This document shows positions 35,934 through 44,681 of a DNA stretch of 64,000 nucleotides, piece by piece. Both the position numbers and the translations under genes were made by a program. Below the pieces are notes generated by a model that worked only from the letters and a program-made list of their open reading frames with translations, made no database searches and was not told the origin of the DNA. The stretch lies in assembly GCF_900114455.1 (NCBI RefSeq), contig NZ_FOTC01000001.1, forward strand, positions 1 to 64,000. The letters are read 5' to 3'. Source of the DNA: Halogranum rubrum. GTDB taxonomy: Archaea; Halobacteriota; Halobacteria; Halobacteriales; Haloferacaceae. Position 1 is the first letter of the stretch, and each line of letters starts with the position of its first letter.

Positions 35934-36515
35934 TTACTCGGTCGAGACGAACTCGACGCCTTCGCGCGTCGTCACCTCGCCGAACAACCACTCGGCGTGG
36001 TCGACGGCGTACGTCTCGTGTTCCTCTTCGATGTAGCCGAGTGCGTCCTCGACGATGACCGGCCTGAAGTCTCTGAGTCCGGCGCTCCCCGCCGTGTGCA
36101 GGACGCAGACGTTCGCGAGCGTCCCGCAGATGAGCAAGTCGTCGATGCCGTGGGCGTCGAGCCACCCTTCCAACTCCGTCTGGTGGAAGGCGTCGTAGGT
36201 GTGCTTGACGACGACGTGGTCCTCGTCGCGGACGTCGAGTCCGTCGACGAGTTCGGCCTCCCACGACCCTTCGACGACGTGCTCGCCCCAGCGGTCGAAC
36301 TCGTCGTAGTAGTGGTTCCCCTCGAACTGTTCTGGCGGGTGAACGTCGCGGGTGTAGACGATGGCCGCGCCTGCCTCGCGGGCAGTGGCGACGAGGTCCG
36401 AGACGGGTTCTATCGCCGCTTCGCTTCCGGGGGCGTAGAGACTCCCGTCGGAGTGACAGAAGCCGTTCTGCATGTCGACGACGACGACGGCGGTTCGGGC
36501 GGGGTCGAAGTGCAT
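35934..36515 (-). CDS. isochorismatase-family cysteine hydrolase
   Basis: The 193-residue protein has all three catalytic residues of the family: Asp in VVVDMQNGFC, Lys in VVKHTYDAF and Cys in TLANVCVLHTA. HPPEQFEGN follows the metal-site region of nicotinamidase-like enzymes (with DVH). It may be a nicotinamidase, which would fit the nicotinate phosphoribosyltransferase gene at 42138, but isochorismatase or other amidase roles cannot be excluded. Confidence 0.85.
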   Translation of the reverse strand: MHFDPARTAVVVVDMQNGFCHSDGSLYAPGSEAAIEPVSDLVATAREAGAAIVYTRDVHPPEQFEGNHYYDEFDRWGEHVVEGSWEAELVDGLDVRDEDHVVVKHTYDAFHQTELEGWLDAHGIDDLLICGTLANVCVLHTAGSAGLRDFRPVIVEDALGYIEEEHETYAVDHAEWLFGEVTTREGVEFVSTE

Positions 36516-36560
36516 ACTCGCCGATTCGAGCGTGGAGGGCAAAACGGTTGGCTCGGGTCC

Positions 36561-37007
36561 CTACTCGTCGACCCAGCCAGACGGGTCCATGCGGTGACGA
36601 CGTGCCTTTGGAACGGGCCGAACGACGCCGAAGAGGAAGCGGTTCACCGCCATGGCGACGGCGAGTCCGAGGAAGAACCATCCGTAGGGAAACGTTCGGA
36701 ACTCGCCGGTCACGGCTAGCCCGACGAGTGCCGCCATCGCGAGAAGTCCCGCCCCGACCAGCGTCCAGAGGCCTGCACGACTCCTATCGGCGGCGGCGAA
36801 CAGGGCGAACGTGACCAGGGCGACGGGGACGGCGACCCACCAGTCGTCGTTCGTCGCGAGTTGGCGACCGAGCCAGTACTGGAAGACGAAGGAAGCGGCG
36901 AGGAACGCGTCGAGGAGGACGACTTTCGTTCCGGTATCGAACTGCATGAGCCCATGCTGTCGGCTCAGTGAGATAAACGTGCCGAACGCTGCGACGACGA
37001 CCGGCAC
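36561..37007 (-). CDS. four-helix membrane protein
   Basis: The 148-residue protein has four to five hydrophobic helices and a basic C-terminal tail. The GTG at 37007 was preferred because minus-strand TATA-like CATATACTG lies about 30 nt upstream, implying a leaderless transcript; the longer frame from ATG 37064 would start upstream of that box. Function unknown. Confidence 0.6.
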   Translation of the reverse strand: MPVVVAAFGTFISLSRQHGLMQFDTGTKVVLLDAFLAASFVFQYWLGRQLATNDDWWVAVPVALVTFALFAAADRSRAGLWTLVGAGLLAMAALVGLAVTGEFRTFPYGWFFLGLAVAMAVNRFLFGVVRPVPKARRHRMDPSGWVDE

Positions 37008-37099
37008 GGCGTCATTTAGTCGATAGAGCGACAGTATATGTTTCTTCAGAATCACGACACGCAAGTAAGGTACTTGACCGACCCGCCCTACTCCCGAGT

Positions 37100-38635
37100 A
37101 TGCGACGGTTCATCGCCCTCTGTCTCGTCTCGCTCGTCGTCTCTGCCGGGTTTGCGCCGATTGCGGCGGCCGACGGCCCTGCTGTTCAACAGAGCAGTGC
37201 GCCGTCGGACCCCGACAGCGACGTCGTCGGCTGGGAAGACGGCTACTGGTACAACGAGTCTATCGACGTCGACCAGTCCGACGGTCTCTCGGACGCGGAA
37301 CTCGACGCCTACGTCGCCCGGTCGATGGCGCGTGTCGAACACCTCCGAGAGCGAGAGTTCAAACAGTCGGTTCCGGTCTCTATCATCACACGCGAAGCGT
37401 ACCGCGAGCGGTCTGCGAACCAGTCGAAGACGAACGACTCCTTCGAGGCGTGGAACAACCAGGTGTGGGAGGGGCTGTTCATCACCGGCGAGACTGACAA
37501 CGTCCAGTCGGAACTCGGGTCGACGCTCGGGTCGGCGGTCGCCGGCTTCTACTCGCCGAAGGACGACGAGATCAAGATCGTCTCCGATAATCCCGACGAG
37601 GCGGTCATCGACAACGCGACGCTCCACCACGAACTCGTCCACGCGCTGCAAGACCAGTATCACGACCTGTCGAGTAAGACCTACAGAGGAGAGACGCAGG
37701 ACGGTGACCTCGCCGTCTCCGGCGTCGTCGAAGGTGAAGCCAACTACATCGAGTATCTCTACACCGAGAAGTGTAGCGGCGAGTGGGAGTGCGTCGAGAC
37801 GCCGAAGACGGCCGGAAGTGGCGGGGGCAACAGCAATCTCAACCTCGGTATCTTCCTCGTCATCTACCAACCGTACTCCGACGGCCCGCCGTTCGTCCAC
37901 AACTTGAAGCAAGCGGGCGGATGGGCCGCCGTCGAAGAGCGCTTCGCGAACCCGCCCGTCTCGACGGAACAGGTCATCCACACCACCGACGAGCAACCGG
38001 TACCCATCGACTACACCGACCGCGCTCGCAACGGCTGGTCACTCTTCGAGCAGGGCGAAAACGGCTCTGACACCGTCGGTGAGGCGTCGCTGTACGCGAT
38101 GTTCTGGTACCAAGACAGGGAAGGGACCGACGGCTTCGACGGCTTCGAGTACCAGTCGGTCGGGCAGCAACAGGGCCAGTACGACCGGTACAACTACCAG
38201 TCACCGGCGACCGACGGGTGGGGTAACGACCGTCTGTTCCCGTACGCGAAGGGAAGCGGTGACGACGCCGAACACGGCTACGTCTGGGTGCTGGAGTGGG
38301 ACTCGCCGGAAGACGCCAGGCAGTTCCGGACGACGTATCTCTCGATGCTGCAGGCACACGACGCCGAGTCCCAGGGTTCGAACGTCTTCGTCGTCGAGGA
38401 CGGCGCGTTCGCGGACGCCTTCCGCGTCACGCGACAGGGAACGACGGTCACTATCGTCAACGCGCCGACGGTCGACGACCTCGGGGACGTCCGTCCCCGC
38501 TCCGCCCAAGAGCAACCGGAGACAGCGTCGCCCTCGCCGACGTCGTCGACCGATTCGCCCGGATTCGGCGTCCTCGTCGCACTGGGCGCACTCGCCGCCG
38601 CCGTCCTCACCGCCCTACGTACCGGCCGGCGGTGA
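37100..38635 (+). CDS. Hvo_1808 family surface protein, PGF-CTERM anchored, intact HEXXH
   Basis: The 511-residue protein has a Sec signal (1-24), the family motif GWEDGYWYNES (44-54), a zinc motif HELVH (177-181) and a downstream VVEGEANYIEYLY (Glu211 as possible third ligand), like a gluzincin protease. The C-terminus is a Thr/Ser/Pro-rich spacer, PGF motif in DSPGFGVL, hydrophobic helix and RTGRR, the PGF-CTERM signal cut and lipidated through archaeosortase A. It should be an S-layer-side membrane-anchored metalloprotease-like protein. It is the first of three tandem paralogues. Confidence 0.88.
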   Translation: MRRFIALCLVSLVVSAGFAPIAAADGPAVQQSSAPSDPDSDVVGWEDGYWYNESIDVDQSDGLSDAELDAYVARSMARVEHLREREFKQSVPVSIITREAYRERSANQSKTNDSFEAWNNQVWEGLFITGETDNVQSELGSTLGSAVAGFYSPKDDEIKIVSDNPDEAVIDNATLHHELVHALQDQYHDLSSKTYRGETQDGDLAVSGVVEGEANYIEYLYTEKCSGEWECVETPKTAGSGGGNSNLNLGIFLVIYQPYSDGPPFVHNLKQAGGWAAVEERFANPPVSTEQVIHTTDEQPVPIDYTDRARNGWSLFEQGENGSDTVGEASLYAMFWYQDREGTDGFDGFEYQSVGQQQGQYDRYNYQSPATDGWGNDRLFPYAKGSGDDAEHGYVWVLEWDSPEDARQFRTTYLSMLQAHDAESQGSNVFVVEDGAFADAFRVTRQGTTVTIVNAPTVDDLGDVRPRSAQEQPETASPSPTSSTDSPGFGVLVALGALAAAVLTALRTGRR

Positions 38636-38698
38636 GCGGAGGAGTAACCAACTCGGGCAGCACACATTTGCGTCTCGCACTCTAACGTCGAGGTAGAC

Positions 38699-40213
38699 GT
38701 GCGACGCCTCCCAGTCTTCGCGGCCGTGATTCTCGTAACACTCTCTGGCTGTGCCGGGTCGATACCGTTCATCGACGACGGCCCGCCAGACACCATCGTC
38801 CCCGAGGGGGACGCTCACGCCGATATTCCGCCCGTTCCAGCGGACCTCTCGGACCCCGCCGAGGACCGACTCGGCTGGGAAGGCGGCTACTGGTACAACG
38901 AGTCTATCGACGTCGACCAATCTGACGGCCTCGACGACGAGGAACTCGCGGCCGTCACCAACCGGTCGATGGCCCGCGTCGAGTATATCCGTGGTCTGGA
39001 GTTCGAGCGGTCGGTCCCCGTCGACGTCGTCGCCCGCGACGAGTTCTCGCAGGCCCGCGGCAACCGAACGACGTCGGCGAACCGAACCCGCTTTGACAAC
39101 GTGAAGTTCGAGGCGCTGTTCATGATAAACGAGTCGACGAACTCGATGGCCGTCCAGTCGCAGAACCGCGGTGCCTCCGTCGGCGGCTACTACGCGCCGG
39201 AGAGACAACGAATCGTCATCGTCAGCGAGAACGCCGACTCGCCGCGACTCTCGGAGGTGACGCTCTCACAGGAGTTGTTCCACGCGCTGCAGGACCAACA
39301 GTTCGACATCACGTCGTACAACCAGTCGACGCGCGAGGACCACAACGCCATCGACGGCATCGTCGAGGGCGACGGCAACCTCGTCGACTATCTCTACGAG
39401 CAGCGGTGTGAGTCGGAGTGGTCGTGTCTGACCGACGAGTCGTCGAGCGATAGTACGGGTGAGACCGGTGAGAACGCCAGTTCGCCCGAGAGCGGCCTCG
39501 CCGACATCGGCCCGTATCTCCTGAAGTACCAACCGTACTCTGACGGTCCGGCGTTCGTCTACGCGCAGTATCAAGAGGGCGGGTGGGACGCCGTGAACGC
39601 CGTCTACGAGAACCCGCCGGCGTCGACGTCGCAGGTCATCCACCCCGAGCAGTATCCCGACGACGCACCCGCAGAACCGACCGTGACTGACCGTACTACC
39701 GGGTCGTGGGAGCGAATCGCCGTCGACGGACGAGTGAACTACGCGGAAGTCGGCGAAGCGGGACTCGCGGTGATGCTCGCCGCACCGCTCTACGAGAAGC
39801 CCGGCGCGCGAATCGTCTCGCCGCGCGAGTGGCTCAACACGAACGAGAGCGGCGACCCACGGCAGTTCGACCCGCTGAGCTACGACACCTCCTACACCGA
39901 CGGGTTCGAGGGTGACCGACTCGTTCCATACGCGAACGACGCGAACGAGACGGGCTACGTGTGGCAGATTCAGTTCGAGAACGAGTCGTCGGCGAACGAG
40001 TTCCGCGACGGCTACGAACAGTTACTCGACTACCGCAACGCCAGCGAAGTCGAGGACGCGAGCGGGCCGGGAACCGTCTACCGAATCCCGGATGACGACC
40101 CGAACGGGTTCGGCGACGCCTTCCGCGTCGTCCAGCGGGGAGACACTATCGTCGTCACGAACGCACCGACCGTCGACGCACTGTCGAAGGTCCACGCTGT
40201 CAGCGACTCCTGA
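38699..40213 (+). CDS. Hvo_1808 family lipoprotein with degenerate zinc motif
   Basis: The 504-residue paralogue starts at GTG and has lipobox LSGC (15-18) and the shared GWEGGYWYNES (59-69). The HEXXH position reads QELFH (191-195): codon CAG at 39269-39271 replaces the first zinc-ligand His. IVEGDGNLVDYLY keeps Glu223. It is therefore probably inactive as a protease, or binds metal differently. It lacks the PGF-CTERM tail and is lipid-anchored at its N-terminus instead. It follows the first paralogue by 63 nt. Confidence 0.88.
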   Translation: MRRLPVFAAVILVTLSGCAGSIPFIDDGPPDTIVPEGDAHADIPPVPADLSDPAEDRLGWEGGYWYNESIDVDQSDGLDDEELAAVTNRSMARVEYIRGLEFERSVPVDVVARDEFSQARGNRTTSANRTRFDNVKFEALFMINESTNSMAVQSQNRGASVGGYYAPERQRIVIVSENADSPRLSEVTLSQELFHALQDQQFDITSYNQSTREDHNAIDGIVEGDGNLVDYLYEQRCESEWSCLTDESSSDSTGETGENASSPESGLADIGPYLLKYQPYSDGPAFVYAQYQEGGWDAVNAVYENPPASTSQVIHPEQYPDDAPAEPTVTDRTTGSWERIAVDGRVNYAEVGEAGLAVMLAAPLYEKPGARIVSPREWLNTNESGDPRQFDPLSYDTSYTDGFEGDRLVPYANDANETGYVWQIQFENESSANEFRDGYEQLLDYRNASEVEDASGPGTVYRIPDDDPNGFGDAFRVVQRGDTIVVTNAPTVDALSKVHAVSDS

Positions 40214-40274
40214 CCACGACTGCCGCCTCGCGCGCGGCGAACGACCTTTGTCGAACCGGCGCCGAGAGTGACCT

Positions 40275-41663
40275 GTGTCACGACTGCTCGCCGTCTTCGC
40301 GGTACTGACGTTGGTCCTCGCTGGCTGTGCAACCCCCGTCCCGCCGACGGCGGGCGACCCGAACTGGGAGTGGCCCGAGGACCCGCCGACGGACCGTCTC
40401 GGCTGGGAGAACGGCTACTGGTACAACGAGTCGCTGGATATCAGCCAGTCAGACGGCCTCGACGAGGCCGAACGCGAGGCGCTCGTCGCCCGGACGATGG
40501 CCCGCGTCGAACACATTCGACAACTGGAGTTCACGAAACAGGTTCCAGTGGAAGTCGTCAGTCGCGAGGAGTACCGAGCGAACCGCGAGAGTCGGTCGAC
40601 ACAGAGCGACCGGAGCGCCGAGTATCGCGCGTGGAACAACCAGGTGTGGGAGGCCCTCCTTCTCGTCGGCGAGGACCGAGAGGTGAGCGACGTTCTCGAA
40701 GAACTGTACGGCGGGTCGGTGTTGGGCTTCTACTCGCCGAGTCGTGACCGAATCGTCATCGTCAGCGACTCGGAGACGCCGCAGATAAACCGCGGCACAC
40801 TGGCGCACGAACTCGTCCACGCGCTGCAGGACCAGCAGTTCGGTCTCGCCAGCGACGCCCGAACGCAGGACGCCCAACTCGCCCGAAGCGGCATCGTCGA
40901 GGGCGACGCCCGCTACGTCGAGTACCTGTACGAGGACCGCTGTGAGAGCGGTGCGTTCGACTGCATCCCCAAGCCCGAGCGGTCGGGCGGGAGCAGTAGC
41001 GACCGCTCCGCACCTGGTGTCTTCGTCACCATCTACACCCCCTACAGCGAGGGTCCGGCGTTGGTCGACTCGCTCTACCGCCGCGGCGGGTGGGACGCCG
41101 TGAACGACGTCTACACGAACCTCCCGGCGAGCACGGAGCAACTCATCCACCCCGAGAAGTATCCTGACGAGGCTCCCGTCGAGATGTCCGTCCCCGACCG
41201 TTCGTCGGGTGAGTGGTCGCGGTTCGACCGGGACCAGCAGTTCGACACCGTTGGCGAGGCGTCGCTGTACGCGATGTTCTGGCAGAACCACTACATCGAG
41301 CAGTCGGCGCTCCGGCGGAACACGGGGAACTACTCCGCGTACAACTACGCCCACCCGGCGACGACCGGATGGGCCGGCGATAGGGTCGTTCCGTATCGGA
41401 GCGACGACGGCGAGAACACCAAATACGGCTACGTCTGGGCTACCACGTGGGACTCCGAGGAAGACGCGAGGGAGTTCAAGTCTGCCTACGAGACGACCCT
41501 GAAACTCCACGTCGGTGGTCAGCGCGTCGAACAGGGCGTCTACCGCGTGCCCGACGACCGGTCGTTCGGCGACGCCTTCCGGGTGACTCGCAACGGAAAG
41601 CGCGTCACCATCGTCAACGCGCCGACGGTGGAAGATTTGGATTCGGTCCATCGGCGGCGTTGA
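40275..41663 (+). CDS. Hvo_1808 family lipoprotein with intact HEXXH
   Basis: The 462-residue third paralogue begins at GTG and has lipobox LAGC (15-18), GWENGYWYNES (43-53), zinc motif HELVH (178-182) and IVEGDARYVEYLY. It is thus an N-terminally lipid-anchored metalloprotease-like protein. The Ser/Gly-rich loop near residue 237-246 is shared with the others. No C-terminal anchor is present. It ends 48 nt before the next gene. Confidence 0.88.
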   Translation: MSRLLAVFAVLTLVLAGCATPVPPTAGDPNWEWPEDPPTDRLGWENGYWYNESLDISQSDGLDEAEREALVARTMARVEHIRQLEFTKQVPVEVVSREEYRANRESRSTQSDRSAEYRAWNNQVWEALLLVGEDREVSDVLEELYGGSVLGFYSPSRDRIVIVSDSETPQINRGTLAHELVHALQDQQFGLASDARTQDAQLARSGIVEGDARYVEYLYEDRCESGAFDCIPKPERSGGSSSDRSAPGVFVTIYTPYSEGPALVDSLYRRGGWDAVNDVYTNLPASTEQLIHPEKYPDEAPVEMSVPDRSSGEWSRFDRDQQFDTVGEASLYAMFWQNHYIEQSALRRNTGNYSAYNYAHPATTGWAGDRVVPYRSDDGENTKYGYVWATTWDSEEDAREFKSAYETTLKLHVGGQRVEQGVYRVPDDRSFGDAFRVTRNGKRVTIVNAPTVEDLDSVHRRR

Positions 41664-41711
41664 AGAACGCGCTGGCGAACACTTTTGATTCACCCGCATA
41701 TCGGCTGACAC

Positions 41712-42068
41712 ATGGTCTCCGAGCGGTACCACACAGTCCTCGGCGTCGTCTCCGGCGTCTCCCTCTTCGGACTCGGCATCTGGGGTCTCCAGCGAAGCAC
41801 TCCGGTCTCACACGTTCTCTTCGCGTTCACGGCGGCGTTCTTGTCTCTCGGTGGTGCGAGTGCGACGGTTCGAGCGCGAATCCCTCGATACAAGCGAGTT
41901 TCGATGCTCCTCTTGGGAATCCTTGCGCTCCTCGCACTACTCGTCGGCCCGGAGAGCAACGCCCTCCCCGGTCTGCTCGTGGTCAGTCTCGGCTACGGGG
42001 TGGATACGCTTGTCGAGCGGGTCCACCACGGTGAGTGGCTTCCGACAGACGGCGAGCGACCGAACTGA
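41712..42068 (+). CDS. three-to-four-helix membrane protein
   Basis: The 118-residue hydrophobic protein has helices at about 8-25, 32-50, 62-78 and 84-100 with a basic loop (RARIPRYKR) at 53-61. No family was recognised. It lies between the Hvo_1808 cluster and pncB on the same strand. Confidence 0.65.
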   Translation: MVSERYHTVLGVVSGVSLFGLGIWGLQRSTPVSHVLFAFTAAFLSLGGASATVRARIPRYKRVSMLLLGILALLALLVGPESNALPGLLVVSLGYGVDTLVERVHHGEWLPTDGERPN

Positions 42069-42137
42069 AGACGGATTCTCTTCGACGCCGCCGACCGAAC
42101 GGGTGTCTTTTTCAATTTCCCGAAAGAAGGTGAGCCA

Positions 42138-43298
42138 ATGACCGTGTTCGACATCGTCGGCGAGGAGGCGATTTTGGCGGGCGACGCTACCGACGCCTAC
42201 TTCGACCGCACGGAGACGACGCTTCGCCACGCGGGGAAGAATCCCCACGTCGTCGCCGAAGTCACCGCCGACCAGTTCCCCGACGGCGGGTTCGAACTGT
42301 TCGCCGGCCTGAAAGACGCCGCACACCTGCTCGAAGGCCACGACGTCGACGTCGACGCCATCCCGGAGGGCCGACTGTTCGACGGTGGCCCCGTGATGCG
42401 AATCGAGGGCGACTATCTCGAGTTCGCCCGACTCGAAACGTCGCTCTTGGGTTTTCTCTCGCACGCCTCGGGTATCGCCACGGCCGCACTCGAAACCCGG
42501 CAGGCGGCCCCCGACTCGCAGGTGCTGTCGTTCGGGGCGCGCCACGTCCATCCGTCGATGGCGGCGATGGTCGAACGGAGCGCCCTCGTCGCCGGAGTCG
42601 ACGGTATCTCGCACGTCGCCGCGGGTGAGGTACTCGGCCGTGAAGCGAGCGGGACGATGCCGCACGCGTTGATGATTGCGTTCGGCCGCGGCAACCAAGA
42701 GCAGGCGTGGCAGGCGTTCGACGAAGCCGTCGACGAGGACGTGCCTCGCATCGCACTCTGTGACACTTACTCCGACGAGAAAGACGAAGTCGTCCGCGCC
42801 GTCGAGGCACTCGGTGACCGTCTCTCGGGCGTCCGACTCGACACGACGAGTTCACGCCGTGGCGACTTCCGGCACATCTGCCGAGAGGTCCGCTGGGAAC
42901 TCGAAGCCCGCGGCGAGGACGACGTCGACATCTTCGTCAGTGGTGGTCTCGGGCCCGACGACTTGCGACACCTGCGCGACGTCGTCGACGGCTTCGGCGT
43001 CGGCGGCTACATCTCGAACGCGAACCCGGTCGACTTCGCGCTCGACATCGTCGAAATCGACGGCGAACCGGCGGCTAAACGCGGGAAGCTCTCGGGTGTC
43101 AAAGAGGTGTACCGGACGGCCGATGGCGGTCACCACGTCGGACTCCGTGGGCACGACGCTCCTGCCGACGCCGAGGCGCTACTGCAACCGCTCGTCCGTG
43201 ACGGTGACATCGTCGACGACGACCTGTTCGACCTCGATGCGGCGACGGCACGGGCAGTCGACGACGCGGCGCTGACCGGGTTCAGTCGCGACGAGTGA
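42138..43298 (+). CDS. pncB: nicotinate phosphoribosyltransferase
   Basis: The 386-residue enzyme shows the NAPRTase segments GFLSHASGIATAAL, SFGARHVHPSMAAM, GTMPHALM and the phosphate-binding VSGGLGPDDLRHL, with GVGGYISNANP near residue 291. It makes nicotinate mononucleotide from nicotinate and PRPP in NAD salvage. A purine-rich GGTGAG ahead of the ATG could serve as a Shine-Dalgarno site and TATA-like CTTTTTCAA lies near 42107. The cysteine hydrolase at 35934 may supply nicotinate. Confidence 0.9.
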   Translation: MTVFDIVGEEAILAGDATDAYFDRTETTLRHAGKNPHVVAEVTADQFPDGGFELFAGLKDAAHLLEGHDVDVDAIPEGRLFDGGPVMRIEGDYLEFARLETSLLGFLSHASGIATAALETRQAAPDSQVLSFGARHVHPSMAAMVERSALVAGVDGISHVAAGEVLGREASGTMPHALMIAFGRGNQEQAWQAFDEAVDEDVPRIALCDTYSDEKDEVVRAVEALGDRLSGVRLDTTSSRRGDFRHICREVRWELEARGEDDVDIFVSGGLGPDDLRHLRDVVDGFGVGGYISNANPVDFALDIVEIDGEPAAKRGKLSGVKEVYRTADGGHHVGLRGHDAPADAEALLQPLVRDGDIVDDDLFDLDAATARAVDDAALTGFSRDE

Positions 43299-43388
43299 GA
43301 AAGCTAGCTCTGGAGGTAGCGTGATTCGAGATGGGGAACGTGCAGTCGGCGAGACGTGCGTCGACGTTCGCTGAAGGAGAGTGGCGAG

Positions 43389-44000
43389 TTACCGAATCTG
43401 CAGCTCTTGGACGCTGCCGCCGTCGGGGCGCTCTTGGAAGACCTGCCCTTCGATGAGCGTCACCATGGTGTCTTCGTCCTGCCACGCGAGCGGCGAGAGC
43501 TTTGCCTTGCGGCAGACGCGACTGAGGTACTTCTCCTTGCTCCAGCCGTTCTCGACGGGAATCGTCGGGTAGAGCCACCCGTGGTTGCCGCCTTTGTCGA
43601 CGGCGACACCGTGTTTGCCGAGTTCGAGGTCGGCGAGTGGGTCGTTGGTGAGGATGTGGTTCGAGACGATACAGACAGAGACGTTGAGGTTTTGGAGTTC
43701 AGGCGGTTCGATTTCGGAGCCACAGGAGTCGCCGGAGGCGGCCTTGATGGCCGCGTCGACGATTGCGTGGCCGAGTTGGTTCTTACCTTGGTAGGTGCCC
43801 GCACACCCACGCACGCGACCTCGACCCCGTGTCGAGGTCAGTCGGACGAACGCGCCGGTGCGGTTGTAGAACGCATCCCGCATACTGCCCGGTTGTTCAC
43901 GTTGCCCATGAAGGACGTACGATTCGACCGATTCTCGCGCTAGTTCGACCGCCCGAGCCCCATCCTCGTAGGAGAGGCGTACGGTCTGCGCCTCGGACAT
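43389..44000 (-). CDS. AMMECR1 domain protein
   Basis: The 203-residue protein is a stand-alone AMMECR1 domain: AFVRLTSTRGRGRVRGCAGT includes the conserved RGC(A/I)G motif, followed by SDP-like LTNDPLADLELGKHGV and GWLYPTIPVENGW with KEKYLSRVCRKAKL. The family is universal in archaea and eukaryotes, with no settled function. The start at 44000 matches the family N-terminus. Confidence 0.92.
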   Translation of the reverse strand: MSEAQTVRLSYEDGARAVELARESVESYVLHGQREQPGSMRDAFYNRTGAFVRLTSTRGRGRVRGCAGTYQGKNQLGHAIVDAAIKAASGDSCGSEIEPPELQNLNVSVCIVSNHILTNDPLADLELGKHGVAVDKGGNHGWLYPTIPVENGWSKEKYLSRVCRKAKLSPLAWQDEDTMVTLIEGQVFQERPDGGSVQELQIR

Positions 44001-44061
44001 ACCCACACACAAGGCTCCGAGAGACTTGAACGCTTCCCTTCGCACAAGAAGAATCATGAGG

Positions 44062-44070
44062 AATATTATC
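44062..44070 (+). promoter_or_regulatory. TATA box of RNase P RNA
   Basis: AATATTATC lies 28-36 nt before the predicted 5' end of the RNase P RNA at about 44098, the expected archaeal spacing. Confidence 0.6.
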
Positions 44071-44097
44071 CCGAAGTCACCCGACCGAACGCCTTAT

Positions 44098-44533
44098 CTG
44101 AGGGGCCAAGCTACTCTCCGACGGCAGAGAGAGCCCGACTCCCGTGCCTCTCTGAGGCATGAGGAAAGTCCCCCCACCGTCCGAACAGGTGACCGGGCGC
44201 AAGCCCGGAGTCGGAGACGGCTGGCTCTGGAACAGAAACGAGACCACTCGACCCGACCGATGAGACGTGCGAACCCGACCGCGAGGAAGGGGAGTTAACC
44301 CGTCGAGGGCTACGAGATGCAACGCATCTCGACGACGACCGGGCGCTTCGCGCCCACGAGTTGACGGTCGAGAACGGATGGAACGGCGAATCCTCACCGG
44401 TGCAAGTCCGCGCCACGTGGCGGCCGGACGACACGATTCGTGTGTCGTTCGTCTGCCCACAGGTAGTTTGGACGACGGACGCGGACGCTCAGCCGAATGT
44501 CGGGAGGAACAGAAGGGGGCTTACTCCTCTCAG
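44098..44533 (+). ncRNA. rnpB: RNase P RNA (archaeal type A)
   Basis: The catalytic RNA that matures tRNA 5' ends is recognised by conserved region I GAGGAAAGTCC (44160-44170), the CAGAAACGAG segment near 44231, the GGTGCAAGTCC segment near 44399, and conserved region V ACAGAAGGGGGCTTA (about 44509-44523). P1 pairs CTGAG at 44098-44102 with CTCAG at 44529-44533. The length near 436 nt fits haloarchaeal RNase P RNA. The ends are estimated from P1. Confidence 0.93.
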
Positions 44534-44584
44534 CCACACTCTCACTCGTGCAGTGGCGACGCTCGATTCGAGTCGGCGACCCAC

Positions 44585-44625
44585 GTTATTAACAAACTAC
44601 TCCTGAGTTAGTAATTTGTAATAAC
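44585..44625. repeat. long imperfect inverted repeat before the metal ATPase gene
   Basis: GTTATTAACAAACTAC (44585-44600) faces GTAATTTGTAATAAC (44611-44625), with most bases paired around a GAGTTA-like centre. It lies about 25 bp upstream of the TATA box (TTAATAGG, 44651-44658) of the P-type ATPase gene. The AT-rich arms stand out from the surroundings. It resembles the size of metalloregulator operators but may also end the RNase P transcript. Confidence 0.55.
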
Positions 44626-44681
44626 CACTGATGTACCACTGGCAGGGAGATTAATAGGACCGCGCGAACTACGTCAACACA

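Noticed and set aside
44267-44611. Short open frames inside the RNase P RNA
   Set aside because: They overlap the conserved catalytic RNA regions and have no protein signal.
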